Shown piece after piece: positions 45,879 through 54,945 of a DNA stretch of 64,000 nucleotides (position 1 is its first letter; every line of letters starts with the position of its first letter). The notes under the pieces are model-generated. The model had not been told where the DNA came from. It saw only the letters and a list, made by a program, of their open reading frames with translations, and searched no databases. The DNA is from Endozoicomonas sp965208385. Its GTDB lineage: Bacteria > Pseudomonadota > Gammaproteobacteria > Pseudomonadales > Endozoicomonadaceae. Position numbers and translations under genes: made by a program. The stretch lies in contig CBDBOO010000098.1 of assembly GCA_965208385.1 (NCBI GenBank), positions 186,001 through 250,000 on the forward strand, written 5' to 3'.

Positions 45879-47000
45879 CTAGATCTCCTTAACCATCTCT
45901 GCGGCTGAGGTATAAGGCAGGTTCTGAGCCAGGGCTACAGACTGACAGGTGATAACGCCCTTGCAGACATTCAATCCTTCCAACAGATGTTGGTTCTCTT
46001 CCAGCGCCTTACGGGTTCCCTTGTTTGCCAGTTCCAGAACAAATGGCAGAGTAGCATTATTCAGGGCCAGCGTAGAAGTCCGGGCAACGGCTCCAGGCAT
46101 ATTGGCAACGCAGTAATGAACCACATCATCAACCAGATAGGTTGGATCATCATGTGTGGTCGCCTTGGCTGTTTCAGCACAGCCCCCCTGGTCAATGGCC
46201 ACATCAACAATAACAGAACCTGTCTTCATCTTTTTGACCAGCTCACGGGTAATCAGTTTTGGTGCCGCGGCACCTGGTAACAATACGCCACCGATAACCA
46301 GGTCAGCTGAAAGAACGTGTTCTTCAATGGATTGAGAGGTTGAATACACTGTTTTAACCTGATTACCATACCGGGAATCCAGTTGACGAAGGGTATCCAC
46401 TGAGCGATCCAGAACAACCACTTCTGCACCCATACCAACAGCCATGGCAGCGGCATTTTGACCCACTACACCACCACCGACAATAGTCACCTTGGCTGGT
46501 TCTACACCAGGAACTCCACCGAGCAACATACCACGACCCGACATGGATTTTTCAAGACAACGGGCGCCAGCCTGAATAGACATACGACCAGCAACTTCTG
46601 ACATAGGTGCCAACAATGGCAAACGACCATTTCTGTCTGTTACTGTCTCGTAGGCAATACAGGTTGCACCTGAATCAACCAGCTCAGTGGTCTGAGGAAC
46701 ATCAGGCGCAAGATGCAGATAGGTGAACAGTGTATGATGAGGCTTTAATCTTGCGCGTTCGACTGTCTGAGGCTCTTTTACCTTAACAATCATTTCGGCT
46801 TTTTCAAAAACCTCTTCTGGCGTCGCTAAAATAGCGGCACCGGCCTGAATATAATCTTCATTTAAAAAACCAACACCATTTCCGGCTTTATCTTCAACAA
46901 AAACCTTATGACCGTTTTCAACCAACTCTTTTACTGCAGCCGGAGTCAGCCCAACACGATATTCATGATTTTTTATTTCCTTGGGAACACCAACTAGCAT
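45879..47000 (-). CDS. ald: Alanine dehydrogenase
   Basis: 373 residues from ATG 47000, which has GGAGAA upstream and gives the standard MLVGVPKEIKNHEYRVGLTP start; an upstream frame extension to 47060 is not needed. The enzyme interconverts L-alanine and pyruvate with NAD. The Rossmann loop VTIVGGGVVGQNAAAMAVGMGAE is seen in the middle, and KVKEPQ with HLAPD near residues 74-96 are substrate-binding regions. It may feed nitrogen and carbon metabolism or peptidoglycan alanine. Monocistronic. Confidence 0.95.
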   Translation of the reverse strand: MLVGVPKEIKNHEYRVGLTPAAVKELVENGHKVFVEDKAGNGVGFLNEDYIQAGAAILATPEEVFEKAEMIVKVKEPQTVERARLKPHHTLFTYLHLAPDVPQTTELVDSGATCIAYETVTDRNGRLPLLAPMSEVAGRMSIQAGARCLEKSMSGRGMLLGGVPGVEPAKVTIVGGGVVGQNAAAMAVGMGAEVVVLDRSVDTLRQLDSRYGNQVKTVYSTSQSIEEHVLSADLVIGGVLLPGAAAPKLITRELVKKMKTGSVIVDVAIDQGGCAETAKATTHDDPTYLVDDVVHYCVANMPGAVARTSTLALNNATLPFVLELANKGTRKALEENQHLLEGLNVCKGVITCQSVALAQNLPYTSAAEMVKEI

Positions 47001-47455
47001 AACTTTCTCCAGTAGAATCACTTTCTTAGTGCATATAGTAATTATATGGACTTTTACCAATGATAATCACTGTATACGGACGAATTTTAAGAATTTAAAC
47101 CAAAAAACCATCTTCAATCATTATTTATCTCTAGTGATCATTTCTTTGTTATTTTTCGTAATTTTACTTACAAAAACTCACGGCAATCAGTACATCTATA
47201 CCCAAAGGATTTGGAGTTGCTGCAAGGAAGTGAAGTCCTGGAAGCTTAGACAAACTAAATGATCGGGCCGGGCTAGCGCACCACCGGGCTGGCGTACCAT
47301 CGGGCTGGCGTACCAGTGAACGAGTACCTCAATGCAGTAGCAACTTCAAAGGCGACGGGTAGATGTATTCATACTCTGCTTTGCGTCAAAAAAACTTAAT
47401 AGGCCAATGTTAAGCTCTGCGCCCTATCAATTGAGCCTTAATTTTGGAGAGACCT
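47001..47455. other. Gene-free gap with three 16-bp repeats
   Basis: 455 bases without a credible gene. CTATACCCAAAGG at 47197 matches a site at 32069. Three tandem 16-base units lie at 47268-47283, 47284-47299 and 47300-47315 (CCGGGCTGGCGTACCA and two variants). These look like remnants of an intergenic repeat. The ald promoter must also lie near 47010-47080. Confidence 0.5.
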
Positions 47456-47644
47456 GTGCCCAGTTCCCTGAACATGCTGGAATACCTTGAGCACCTGGGT
47501 ATAGACATTGAGCAGTATGTTAATGAAAAATCCATTCGGAAGGAGTACCTGAGACAGATCTACCGCCTGGATTCGAGAGAAAAGATCATCGATAGCCGAG
47601 GAAAAATCAAAGGAAAAAGCAGTAATCCACGACACCTTCATTAA
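47456..47644 (+). CDS. Small hypothetical protein
   Basis: 62 residues from GTG 47456, placed here because GGAGA lies six bases upstream. The sequence is helical (SLNMLEYLEHLGIDIEQYV), then basic at the C-terminus (KIKGKSSNPRHLH). No family recognised. Coding status rests on the ribosome-binding site and plausible composition. Confidence 0.45.
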   Translation: MPSSLNMLEYLEHLGIDIEQYVNEKSIRKEYLRQIYRLDSREKIIDSRGKIKGKSSNPRHLH

Positions 47645-47708
47645 GTTTCATTTAAATCTGGTAATAAAGTACTTATCAAGCCGACCCATTTCCCTCTAGA
47701 ATACCCGG

Positions 47709-48140
47709 ATGGACGTACTTTTATGGATAACACTATTTTTAAGCGCCGTTTTCTATTGGCTCGATACAGCTAAAGCAAGGGAAACCGCTATTCTTCAAGG
47801 TCGAAAGGCCTGTAAAGATATGAAGTTCCAATTTTTGGACGGTTCTGCAGTACGCTATAAAACGTCAGTTCAACGTGATCCTCGGGGGCAGCTCTGCTTT
47901 GCCCGGGAATTCAGGTTTGAGTTTACCACTGATGGCCATAATCGCTACCCAGGATACATCCGTCTGCTGGGAAACCGTTTGCAGCTGCTTGATCTGGAAT
48001 ATCCTGACCTGGACCCTCAAGTTACGCCTGAGCCCAGCTCGCAAAAAAGTTATAATCACCTGCTTTTATCTGCATCATATTCAGAGGATTCAGATGCCTT
48101 ACGCAAAAGAATTGAAGAAAGGCCAGATTGTCGAAATTGA
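47709..48140 (+). CDS. DUF3301 family membrane-anchored protein
   Basis: 143 residues. It has one N-terminal membrane helix (VLLWITLFLSAVFYWL) followed by ARETAILQGRKACKDMKFQFLDGSAV, the DUF3301 pattern found in gammaproteobacteria, with a predicted beta-rich cytoplasmic or periplasmic part. Function unknown. Its 3' end overlaps the efpL start by 47 bases, so the two are likely co-transcribed. Confidence 0.85.
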   Translation: MDVLLWITLFLSAVFYWLDTAKARETAILQGRKACKDMKFQFLDGSAVRYKTSVQRDPRGQLCFAREFRFEFTTDGHNRYPGYIRLLGNRLQLLDLEYPDLDPQVTPEPSSQKSYNHLLLSASYSEDSDALRKRIEERPDCRN

Positions 48141-48660
48141 TAAACATTATTATCAGGTTCGTCAGGTTGAAGCCAAAAGCCCTTCTGCACGCGGTGCACA
48201 AACCCTTTATAAAATTCGCTTCATATCTGTTCCTGGCAGCCAGAAGCTGGAACAAACGCTGACTGGAGATATTCAGTTGGCTGATGTTGATCTGCAGCGT
48301 CGTCAGGTTTCCCTGCTATACCGTGAGGCTGATGAATGTACCTTTATGGATTCAGAAGATTATAGCCAGTATCTGGTCAATGCCAGCTCCATCGAAGATC
48401 AGTTGCTTTTCATTACTGACAATATGGAAGGACTCACGGCTTTGCTGATTGAAGGGCAACTTCTGGCACTGGATTTACCCTCTTCAGTCGCTCTTGAAAT
48501 TATCGACACGGCGCCAGGTATCAAGGGAGCTTCCGCGGCAGCCAGAACGAAACCCGCTATTCTCAGCACAGGTCTGGAAGTTCAGATACCAGAATACCTG
48601 AGCAATGGCGAAACCATTAAAGTCAATACCGAGACATCGAAGTTCATGTCCAGGGCCTGA
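48094..48660 (+). CDS. efpL: Elongation factor P-like protein (EfpL/YeiP)
   Basis: 188 residues from ATG 48094, the usual length. It has EF-P fold domains in order: the KOW-like N-terminus (ELKKGQIVEIDKHYYQVRQVEAKSP), the OB domain with VSLLYREADECTFMDSEDYSQY, and the C-terminal OB domain LEIIDTAPGIKGASAAARTKPAIL. In E. coli YeiP relieves ribosome stalling on a subset of motifs, like EF-P. The start overlaps the DUF3301 gene. Confidence 0.92.
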   Translation: MPYAKELKKGQIVEIDKHYYQVRQVEAKSPSARGAQTLYKIRFISVPGSQKLEQTLTGDIQLADVDLQRRQVSLLYREADECTFMDSEDYSQYLVNASSIEDQLLFITDNMEGLTALLIEGQLLALDLPSSVALEIIDTAPGIKGASAAARTKPAILSTGLEVQIPEYLSNGETIKVNTETSKFMSRA

Positions 48661-48684
48661 CCTGACTCTCATCTATCTTCAATA

Positions 48685-48729
48685 GCAGCTCTTCATACTT
48701 TCTATCTTTCTATCTTTCTATAGAGCTGC
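48685..48729. terminator. Hairpin with TTTCTATC repeats between convergent genes
   Basis: GCAGCTCT (48685-48692) pairs with AGAGCTGC (48722-48729). The loop is made of about three TTTCTATC copies. Possible bidirectional terminator, though the loop is long. Confidence 0.4.
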
Positions 48730-48730
48730 A

Positions 48731-49177
48731 CTACTTCCTGTTATCAAAATTTCTTCGATTCAGCCCGTAAAATAATGAATTCCCTGCCAAAGCACTGGTA
48801 AACACATTCAGTAATATCAATAGGACATCAACATAGTCATCCAGAACTTTCTGAGAACTCAATAATTTCTGAATGACCACGAATTCGGAATGTTGCAGAT
48901 TCTTTACCATTTCAGCTTTTGATAGCACTATATCAAAGGAAGCTGTTGTGCCAAACAGAATGAGTAACACACTGACTGCAATGAAATGCCAAGGCAGCAA
49001 GGCACTCTTAAGTGCTACCAGAATAGTAAAAATTACCAGCGAGTAGCCGATAAAACCATACGCAGGAAATACTTCATAAACATGAAGTTGGTATGACGCT
49101 ACCAGCAACAGCAGAAAGAGAACACAGGCTGCTGAACACAGGTAAGTAAACTGCTGTTTTCGAGGAGTTTTAAACAT
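48731..49177 (-). CDS. Hypothetical membrane protein
   Basis: 148 residues with about four membrane helices (near 11-29, 38-56, 60-80 and 117-138), with polar SKAEMVKNLQHSEFVVIQKLL between the last two. No family recognised. Convergent to efpL. Confidence 0.6.
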   Translation of the reverse strand: MFKTPRKQQFTYLCSAACVLFLLLLVASYQLHVYEVFPAYGFIGYSLVIFTILVALKSALLPWHFIAVSVLLILFGTTASFDIVLSKAEMVKNLQHSEFVVIQKLLSSQKVLDDYVDVLLILLNVFTSALAGNSLFYGLNRRNFDNRK

Positions 49178-49396
49178 AGTCAGTCATTTTCCATGATAAA
49201 TCTGTTAAACCACTAGCAATTCATAGTAATTCATTGCTAGATATATTAACTTTTTTATTCCACCTTTGAATAAGGTGTCAACCAAAGACATGCTTAACTT
49301 GTAATTAAGGGATCACAATCCCTTGCCAGAATGGTGTAATAACTGGCATGACAGGCAGGATTGCGGAATTTCGCTCCAGACTGAAGGACAGACACC

Positions 49397-49927
49397 ATGA
49401 ACGCAAGGAAGTCAGTTCGCCTTGGTATTGCTCTCAGCCAATGCTCTCTTTTCATAGGAAGTATATCAATTGCCGTTGCTGACCAGCCCGCATTATCAGA
49501 CCACCTGAACACCCCATACGCTGAAGATATTGCAATAATCGACAAAATAGATAACCGTTTACCGCTGAAAACTATTTATCCAAAAAAGATACAGCTTTCT
49601 ATTCGCCTGGGAAAGGAGCTTTTCAATCAAAGGAAAGCAGGCACCTTCACCTATAAAGTTTTTAAAGATCCTGAAAAATTGGCTGATCAGGCTGGTGGGG
49701 CTGCTGTACTTTTCGGTCTTGAATATCTGGGTATGGATGGACCAGTAAAAGAAGGCGTTCAGTTTATGAAAGAAAAAACACAGTATAAATTTGGTTATTG
49801 CAGCCAGATACGACTGAGTAGTTCCAAATTAAAAGCAGAAAGCTGCTTCACACGAGAAACCAAGATAAATCTCAACACCAATTATAAACTCAATTCATTT
49901 AATCTTGAGTTTAAATGGGCCCTATAA
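49397..49927 (+). CDS. Hypothetical secreted protein
   Basis: 176 residues with a signal peptide (KSVRLGIALSQCSLFIGSISIAVADQ), so probably periplasmic or exported. Two Cys in the C-terminal half (YCSQIRL, AESCFTR) could form a disulphide. The end (NTNYKLNSFNLEFKWAL) has the alternating hydrophobics and terminal aromatic seen in outer-membrane or beta-rich proteins. No family recognised. Confidence 0.6.
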   Translation: MNARKSVRLGIALSQCSLFIGSISIAVADQPALSDHLNTPYAEDIAIIDKIDNRLPLKTIYPKKIQLSIRLGKELFNQRKAGTFTYKVFKDPEKLADQAGGAAVLFGLEYLGMDGPVKEGVQFMKEKTQYKFGYCSQIRLSSSKLKAESCFTRETKINLNTNYKLNSFNLEFKWAL

Positions 49928-50004
49928 AATCTCTATCAAACTCTGGCTAGAACCTGTATTACTGGTAAAATCCCGTCAATATCATTATTTATCGGATTTC
50001 ACCA

Positions 50005-50613
50005 TTGAATACCCGCAAGCAGTACGCACTCTACCATCAGCAAATACAAGACCTTCAACACTGGCAGTTAACTGCTATTTCTGCAGCCGTTACCGAACGC
50101 TCATGGACACATTATTTACTTTTTTCTGACCTCACTGACTTCGGTGATGCCAAAGAAGTTCGCCATTGTCTGAATTTACTGTGGGACAACATCGCAGGTC
50201 TGCAGTCTGCAAAAAACTTTGAGCGGCTACTGGAAAAACTTGAAAATAACACACCAGATCAGAATGACTTCGATATGTTTGGTGTCGAGCCTGCTCTCGA
50301 CTTCATAGTCAGTCTCAACTGTGCTGTTAATTGCGCGATGGAATCATCAATAGATGATGTCGCAAGCGCCTTAACACTCTCTTTTAACACCATTGGCAAG
50401 TACATTAAATATGCCGAGACACCAGACCTCGATGATACAGAGCTCGCTCTGTATATTGAAAAACATGATTTATATCTGGCCCACCTGAATTATGTTGACG
50501 ATCTTATAAATACCCTGAGAAACCAGAAAAAACAAAATAAAGATTTTGCCCGATCACTTCAAAAAACAGCTGAAAACGATGGCATCAGCTCGTTAGGGAT
50601 AAGCCTGGAGTGA
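50005..50613 (+). CDS. DUF416 (YjaG-like) family protein
   Basis: 202 residues, helical and soluble. Matches the YjaG/DUF416 family: HWQLTAISAAVTERSWTHYLLFSDLT, CLNLLWDNIAGLQSAKNFERLLEKLE, DFIVSLNCAVNCAMES and YIEKHDLYLAHLNYVDDLI. Function unknown. The TTG at 50005 is the only usable upstream start before a stop at 49966, and its ribosome-binding site is weak. Confidence 0.78.
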   Translation: MNTRKQYALYHQQIQDLQHWQLTAISAAVTERSWTHYLLFSDLTDFGDAKEVRHCLNLLWDNIAGLQSAKNFERLLEKLENNTPDQNDFDMFGVEPALDFIVSLNCAVNCAMESSIDDVASALTLSFNTIGKYIKYAETPDLDDTELALYIEKHDLYLAHLNYVDDLINTLRNQKKQNKDFARSLQKTAENDGISSLGISLE

Positions 50614-50646
50614 CCGGGAAATCTAAAACCGCCCATCAGACTGACT

Positions 50647-51762
50647 TTATTTCACATTATTGATAATGTCTTTTAACAGGGAGTAAATCTTATTCTGTGA
50701 ATTCGACATTACATCATAATTCTGATTATGGGTCGTCAATGCCCTCTGTAACTGTACCGTTTGCAGCTGATTGCTCCCTGTAAGGTTCTCTCGTGCGGCT
50801 TCAAGACTCTCTTTCAGGGCGGCCCATTCTTCAGGGGTAAGCATTCCTGCACCACTGGCATCCTGAAAATTTATTTTCAACAGATTGTTCAATATATTCA
50901 TTTCTTCCTGAGTCAAGACAGGTAAACCACCCGAAACTTCATTATTAAACTCAGCCTGAAATTCTGCTTTTCGGGCAAAATAACCACTAATTTCCTGCTC
51001 ACTATCATTAGGGTCAGTTTGTGTCAGGCTGCCCAGCTTTGCACCATCGTATTCCCAGGAATGCAGACCTCCGGACTCCAGCAGAACATAACCATCATTG
51101 CTGCCTACATCGAGATTTTCACCATCCAGGGTGGCAGGATTTAACGATGGGTTTCCAGAATTCACACCGGTCACGGTCATGCCCTGATTACCCCGGGAGA
51201 TCGAGATGGTTGCAATATCAGCCAGTCCGCCGGAAAGATCCTGAGGATTAAACGGCGTTTCCGGCTCATCAGTTTGAAAGGTTATTTCAGTGCCATCATC
51301 CAAAATCAGTGTCATATCATTCATCACAGGTATGCCTGACTGCATAACGTCAACAGTGCTACCCGCAGGAACCGGAATCAAAGTCTGGTTCTGATAAATA
51401 AGCTGATTGCCCGCCGCATCCAACAATGTAAAAGTAACTCCATCCGCACCATCAGACTGGACAGCAAGACCATAACCATTGTCTAAAATAATGTTGTTAT
51501 TGTTTACTGTCCAGGTTGGGGCATCATACTCAGTAGTACCATACTGAGAGACATTAGATTTGCCTATCATGGAGCTTACTGACTTCATAAGCTCATTGGA
51601 TGTTTCAATCTCCTTTGCGATTCGTCGAACTTCAGAATCCAGCATATTGCCACGTTCCAGATAGACAGCAGAGATAAAATCTTGCTGACTCAATTCGGCA
51701 GAATCAACTACGTTAATACTCGAGCTGCCGTCAACACCGTTAATATTATTCATGTTATTCAC
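50647..51762 (-). CDS. DUF1521-like protein, possible type III secreted protein
   Basis: 371 residues. The centre (about 78-235: TWTVNNNNIILDNGYGL, MTLILDDGTEITFQT, ISISRGNQGMTVTGVN, YVLLESGGLHSWEYDGA) fits DUF1521, the metal-ion-induced autocleavage domain of NopE1, a type III effector of rhizobia. The Gly-Asp-Pro-His cleavage motif of that family is not visible, so self-cleavage may be absent. The N-terminus is rich in Asn, Ser and Met, as in secreted substrates. The helical C-terminus (QRALTTHNQNYDVMSNSQNKIYSLLKDI, read in pieces) resembles filament or needle proteins. Both the family and the export call are tentative. Confidence 0.6.
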   Translation of the reverse strand: MNNMNNINGVDGSSSINVVDSAELSQQDFISAVYLERGNMLDSEVRRIAKEIETSNELMKSVSSMIGKSNVSQYGTTEYDAPTWTVNNNNIILDNGYGLAVQSDGADGVTFTLLDAAGNQLIYQNQTLIPVPAGSTVDVMQSGIPVMNDMTLILDDGTEITFQTDEPETPFNPQDLSGGLADIATISISRGNQGMTVTGVNSGNPSLNPATLDGENLDVGSNDGYVLLESGGLHSWEYDGAKLGSLTQTDPNDSEQEISGYFARKAEFQAEFNNEVSGGLPVLTQEEMNILNNLLKINFQDASGAGMLTPEEWAALKESLEAARENLTGSNQLQTVQLQRALTTHNQNYDVMSNSQNKIYSLLKDIINNVK

Positions 51763-51786
51763 ATCCCTGTGAAATCAGATGGTAGT

Positions 51787-52149
51787 TTAGACAAAACCGG
51801 TACGGCGTCGGCGTGTAGTCTGTGATGGTTTATTCAATGGATTCAGCAATCTGGCAGACATTCTGAGTTCTTTTCGTTTCAACGAAACGTCCGCCGCTAT
51901 TTCAGCTTTTACACCTTCATTCCAGCGAATAAGCTCCTGCCTTGCTATGTGTTTGTGCTTTGCAGACCAGGTATCATTATTGATGAAATCACGAAGCTTC
52001 TTTCTATCCATTCCAACACGGTTCATGAAATCTGCCTGGGTTTTGATTCTTTCGTTCGCCTGATTAACTACTTTCTGAGATTGTACTGCTACCAGCCCAC
52101 TGGTTTTTCTCAGCTTGGTAACATCTACCAGCCTGATACGGGATGCCAT
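51787..52149 (-). CDS. Hypothetical basic helical protein
   Basis: 120 residues; AGGGAGAAAGGGA precedes the ATG. Mostly helical with many Lys and Arg and an RRRRTGFV end. It starts 24 bases upstream of the DUF1521-like gene on the same strand and may be co-transcribed, as a chaperone or second secreted protein. No family recognised. Confidence 0.55.
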   Translation of the reverse strand: MASRIRLVDVTKLRKTSGLVAVQSQKVVNQANERIKTQADFMNRVGMDRKKLRDFINNDTWSAKHKHIARQELIRWNEGVKAEIAADVSLKRKELRMSARLLNPLNKPSQTTRRRRTGFV

Positions 52150-52308
52150 TCCCTTTCTCCCTAGTTTTTCATTCCAGTTTTTACAGCCATTTGTAAAAGT
52201 TTAGTCGAAAAATTCTATATTTAGCATTGAGTCAGGGTGATATTGAATTCCTGATAGTGTATTTTCCGATAGCATCGTCAAATGAATCCGAAATCAAAGG
52301 AGTATTTC

Positions 52309-52506
52309 ATGGATATTGAACTGTTTGAGTCTGTCATGTTGCAAGGATTGGTCGGTGGTCTGGTACTCTTTATGGGATTCATTGTTTACGATCTTGCGAA
52401 AAAATCTCAGGCCGGAAAACTAGGTACTATTGTGCTTTTTGGAGCTCTGGGTCTGGGAGTTATCGGATTTTTGATCAAAACCGTATTATTTGAAACCATA
52501 CAGTAA
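52309..52506 (+). CDS. DUF2788 family small membrane protein
   Basis: 65 residues from ATG 52309 behind AAAGGAG; an upstream in-frame ATG at 52282 has no such site. Two membrane helices (LVGGLVLFMGFIVYDLA and IVLFGALGLGVIGFLIKTVLF) around a short KKSQAGKLG loop, matching DUF2788. Function unknown. Confidence 0.85.
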   Translation: MDIELFESVMLQGLVGGLVLFMGFIVYDLAKKSQAGKLGTIVLFGALGLGVIGFLIKTVLFETIQ

Positions 52507-52535
52507 GACAAAGCCCCAAACCCGATAATCAGTTT

Positions 52536-53981
52536 TTACAGATAGCCCAACCAGGTCAACCATAAATTACCCACAGTAAACCAGATTGACAAATACACTA
52601 TGCTCATGAGAAATCCTGCTTTCCACCAGGTTTTCAATGGTACATAGCCAGAGCCAAACAGGATGGGTGCAGGGCCGTTGCCATAATGCGTCACCACGGC
52701 ACAAATATTACTGAGATAGGCCAGCATGAGAGCACCGCCCAAAGGGGGAACGCCGGCACCCAGAAGTATTAATAAAAAGCTGGCATACATGGCACTGATC
52801 TGAGCTGTAGTGGCCGCGAAAAAGTAATGTACTAAATAATAGAGCGTACAAACTGACATTAGAACGACAAACACGGGCAACCCTTCAAACCAGCCACTGA
52901 TTGAGCCACTGACATAATCAACCACCCCGAATTCACTGAGATAGTGAGCCATAGTGACGAAAGCGCCAAACCAGATCATGGTATCCCAGGCGCCTTTATT
53001 GCCTTTAACTTCATCCCATTTCAGAATTCCGGTAAGAATCAATAAACAGACCCCTATCAAAGCAACAAGCGTGGGCGACATATTCACATAACGCCCAAAA
53101 ACCCAAAGTGTTAATAAACCAATAAAAGTAAACCCCATTATCCATTCGTCACGCTTAAAAGCACCCATTTGAAGCAATTCTTTCTTGGCCAGGTCTACAG
53201 CTTTTGGGGTTTCCCTTAACCCTGGAGGCGAAATTTTATAAAGGCAGTAAGGCATAACAAAAAGGCAGATTAAACTTGGAACTATTGCACCAATAGCCCA
53301 ACTACCCCAGGTAATATCAATCCCCTGATCTCCGGCAAGCTTTACCACCAGCGGGTTTGCAGCCATTGCTGTCAGAAACATACAACTGGTGATTGCATTG
53401 GCGTGAAAAACCACCAGGGTCAAAAATGTACCCATTCGCTCTGAAGTATGATCCCCCGGATGGCTATCATAAACTTCAGCAATAGACCGCATAATGGGGT
53501 ATACAACAGCGCCAGCCCTGGCAGTAATACTCGGCATTGCCGGTGACAGGACAACATCTGTCATGGCCAGGCCATACGCCAGCGTCACTGTTTTTTTACC
53601 CAGCAATCGCATAAAGCAATAGGCCATCCGTAGTCCCAGTCCTGTTTTGATAAAACCATGGGAGATAAAGAAAGCCAGCATAATTAACCAGGTAATCGGT
53701 TCACTGTAGCCATCCAGAGCTTGTTTTAGCGTCAAGGTATGGGTAAGACCAAGCATGGCAATTCCCATTAATGTTACCGCTGACATTGGCAGGGGCATAA
53801 TCATCACGCCCAGCAGGGTACCGAAAAAAATAATCATCATTTGCCAGCCACGAACATCCAGTCCATCTGGAACCGGTAACATCCAGCACAAAAGCCCAAA
53901 AATAAATGGCCCCATATATCGAAGTAACAGGGTTGGCTGCCAGAAGCCGTTTTCAGAAACAGACGAAGTAGATGTAGGCAA
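52536..53981 (-). CDS. DASS-family sodium/dicarboxylate or anion symporter
   Basis: 481 residues from TTG 53981, with AAAGGA seven bases upstream. About 11-12 membrane helices. VVLSPAMPSITARAGAVVYPI and CAVVTHYGNGPAPILFGSGYV are the paired SNT-like loops of the SLC13/CitT family, which import C4-dicarboxylates, 2-oxoglutarate, citrate or sulphate. The HYGNGPAPI form is close to the CitT/SodiT branch. The substrate is not certain. Confidence 0.88.
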   Translation of the reverse strand: MPTSTSSVSENGFWQPTLLLRYMGPFIFGLLCWMLPVPDGLDVRGWQMMIIFFGTLLGVMIMPLPMSAVTLMGIAMLGLTHTLTLKQALDGYSEPITWLIMLAFFISHGFIKTGLGLRMAYCFMRLLGKKTVTLAYGLAMTDVVLSPAMPSITARAGAVVYPIMRSIAEVYDSHPGDHTSERMGTFLTLVVFHANAITSCMFLTAMAANPLVVKLAGDQGIDITWGSWAIGAIVPSLICLFVMPYCLYKISPPGLRETPKAVDLAKKELLQMGAFKRDEWIMGFTFIGLLTLWVFGRYVNMSPTLVALIGVCLLILTGILKWDEVKGNKGAWDTMIWFGAFVTMAHYLSEFGVVDYVSGSISGWFEGLPVFVVLMSVCTLYYLVHYFFAATTAQISAMYASFLLILLGAGVPPLGGALMLAYLSNICAVVTHYGNGPAPILFGSGYVPLKTWWKAGFLMSIVYLSIWFTVGNLWLTWLGYL

Positions 53982-54084
53982 TGAAAAATCCTTTCACTCT
54001 CTATAAGAATTAGGAGAGTGTAGTTCAGGGTTGGCATGACTGTTCTGAAGTCTTGTACAATGCTCCGTTTTGCCGGAACTTTTT

Positions 54085-54945
54085 ATGCGAGCCCATCATT
54101 CACCCTCGAAGGCTCTTACCCGTAAAAATCATGACCAGCCTCGACTCCTGCTGGTCAATAAGCCGTACGGCGTACTTACTCAGTTTACTGATCAGGAAGG
54201 CCGGGAAACATTGAAAGATTATGTATCAGTTGCAGGGGTTTACCCGGCAGGCCGACTGGACAGAGATAGCGAAGGGCTACTGCTGCTGACTAATAGCGGT
54301 ACCTTACAGAACCGAATTGCGTCCCCTGAACATAAAATGCCGAAAACCTACTGGGTTCAAGTAGAAGGGATCCCTGATGAAGCGGCTCTCGAGTCACTAA
54401 GAACGGGAGTTAATCTAAAAGACGGCATAACCCAGCCTGCATTAGCACGACTCATTGACGCACCAGACGTCTGGCCGAGAACGCCTCCTGTCCGGGAAAG
54501 AAAATCAGTGCCTGACTGCTGGCTCGAACTGATTATTACAGAAGGAAAAAACCGTCAGGTTCGACGAATGACAGCCGCGACAGGATTTCCTACCCTGAGA
54601 CTCATTCGTTACAGCATCGGCCCATGGACGCTGGATCAAATAGAACCGGGACACTGGCTGGAAACTGATGTTCCGGAGGAACTGATAAAAACAGCACCGT
54701 CGCCCCATAGTCATCACAAACATAGTCCTCATAAACATAGTCCTCATAAACATAGTCCTCATAAACATAGTCCTCATAAACATAGTCCTCATAAACATAG
54801 TCCTCATAAACATAGTCCTCATAAACATAGTCCTCATAAACATAGTCCTCATAAACATAGTCCTCATAAACATAGTCCTCATAAACATAGTCCTCACAAA
54901 TCTGCAAAGAGAAAAGCATGGAAAAAAGATTCCCGGAAAAGATAA
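54085..54945 (+). CDS. rluE: 23S rRNA pseudouridine synthase RluE with His-rich repeat tail
   Basis: 286 residues from ATG 54085. Residues 20-205 are a standard RsuA/RluE pseudouridine synthase: FVNKPYGVL-like LLVNKPYGVLTQFTD, catalytic Asp59 in GRLDRDSEGLLLLT, and EGKNRQVRRMTAATGFPTLRL. E. coli RluE makes pseudouridine 2457 in 23S rRNA. The tail (about 208-286) is unusual: twelve tandem HSPHK units and a basic SAKRKAWKKDSRKR end, absent from E. coli RluE (about 217 residues). The tail may bind metal or RNA. It overlaps the VanZ-like gene by 28 bases. Confidence 0.9.
   Translation: MRAHHSPSKALTRKNHDQPRLLLVNKPYGVLTQFTDQEGRETLKDYVSVAGVYPAGRLDRDSEGLLLLTNSGTLQNRIASPEHKMPKTYWVQVEGIPDEAALESLRTGVNLKDGITQPALARLIDAPDVWPRTPPVRERKSVPDCWLELIITEGKNRQVRRMTAATGFPTLRLIRYSIGPWTLDQIEPGHWLETDVPEELIKTAPSPHSHHKHSPHKHSPHKHSPHKHSPHKHSPHKHSPHKHSPHKHSPHKHSPHKHSPHKHSPHKHSPHKSAKRKAWKKDSRKR
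54721..54900 (+). repeat. 15-bp tandem repeat, 12 copies, in the rluE tail
   Basis: CATAGTCCTCATAAA is repeated 12 times; only the last copy has one change (CAT to CAC). A degenerate copy encoding HSHHK precedes it. It encodes HSPHK units in frame and is prone to slippage that would change tail length without frameshift. Confidence 0.97.

Noticed and set aside
47438..47641. Minus-strand 67-residue frame opposite the small gene at 47456
   Set aside because: No ribosome-binding site; the plus-strand frame has GGAGA before GTG.
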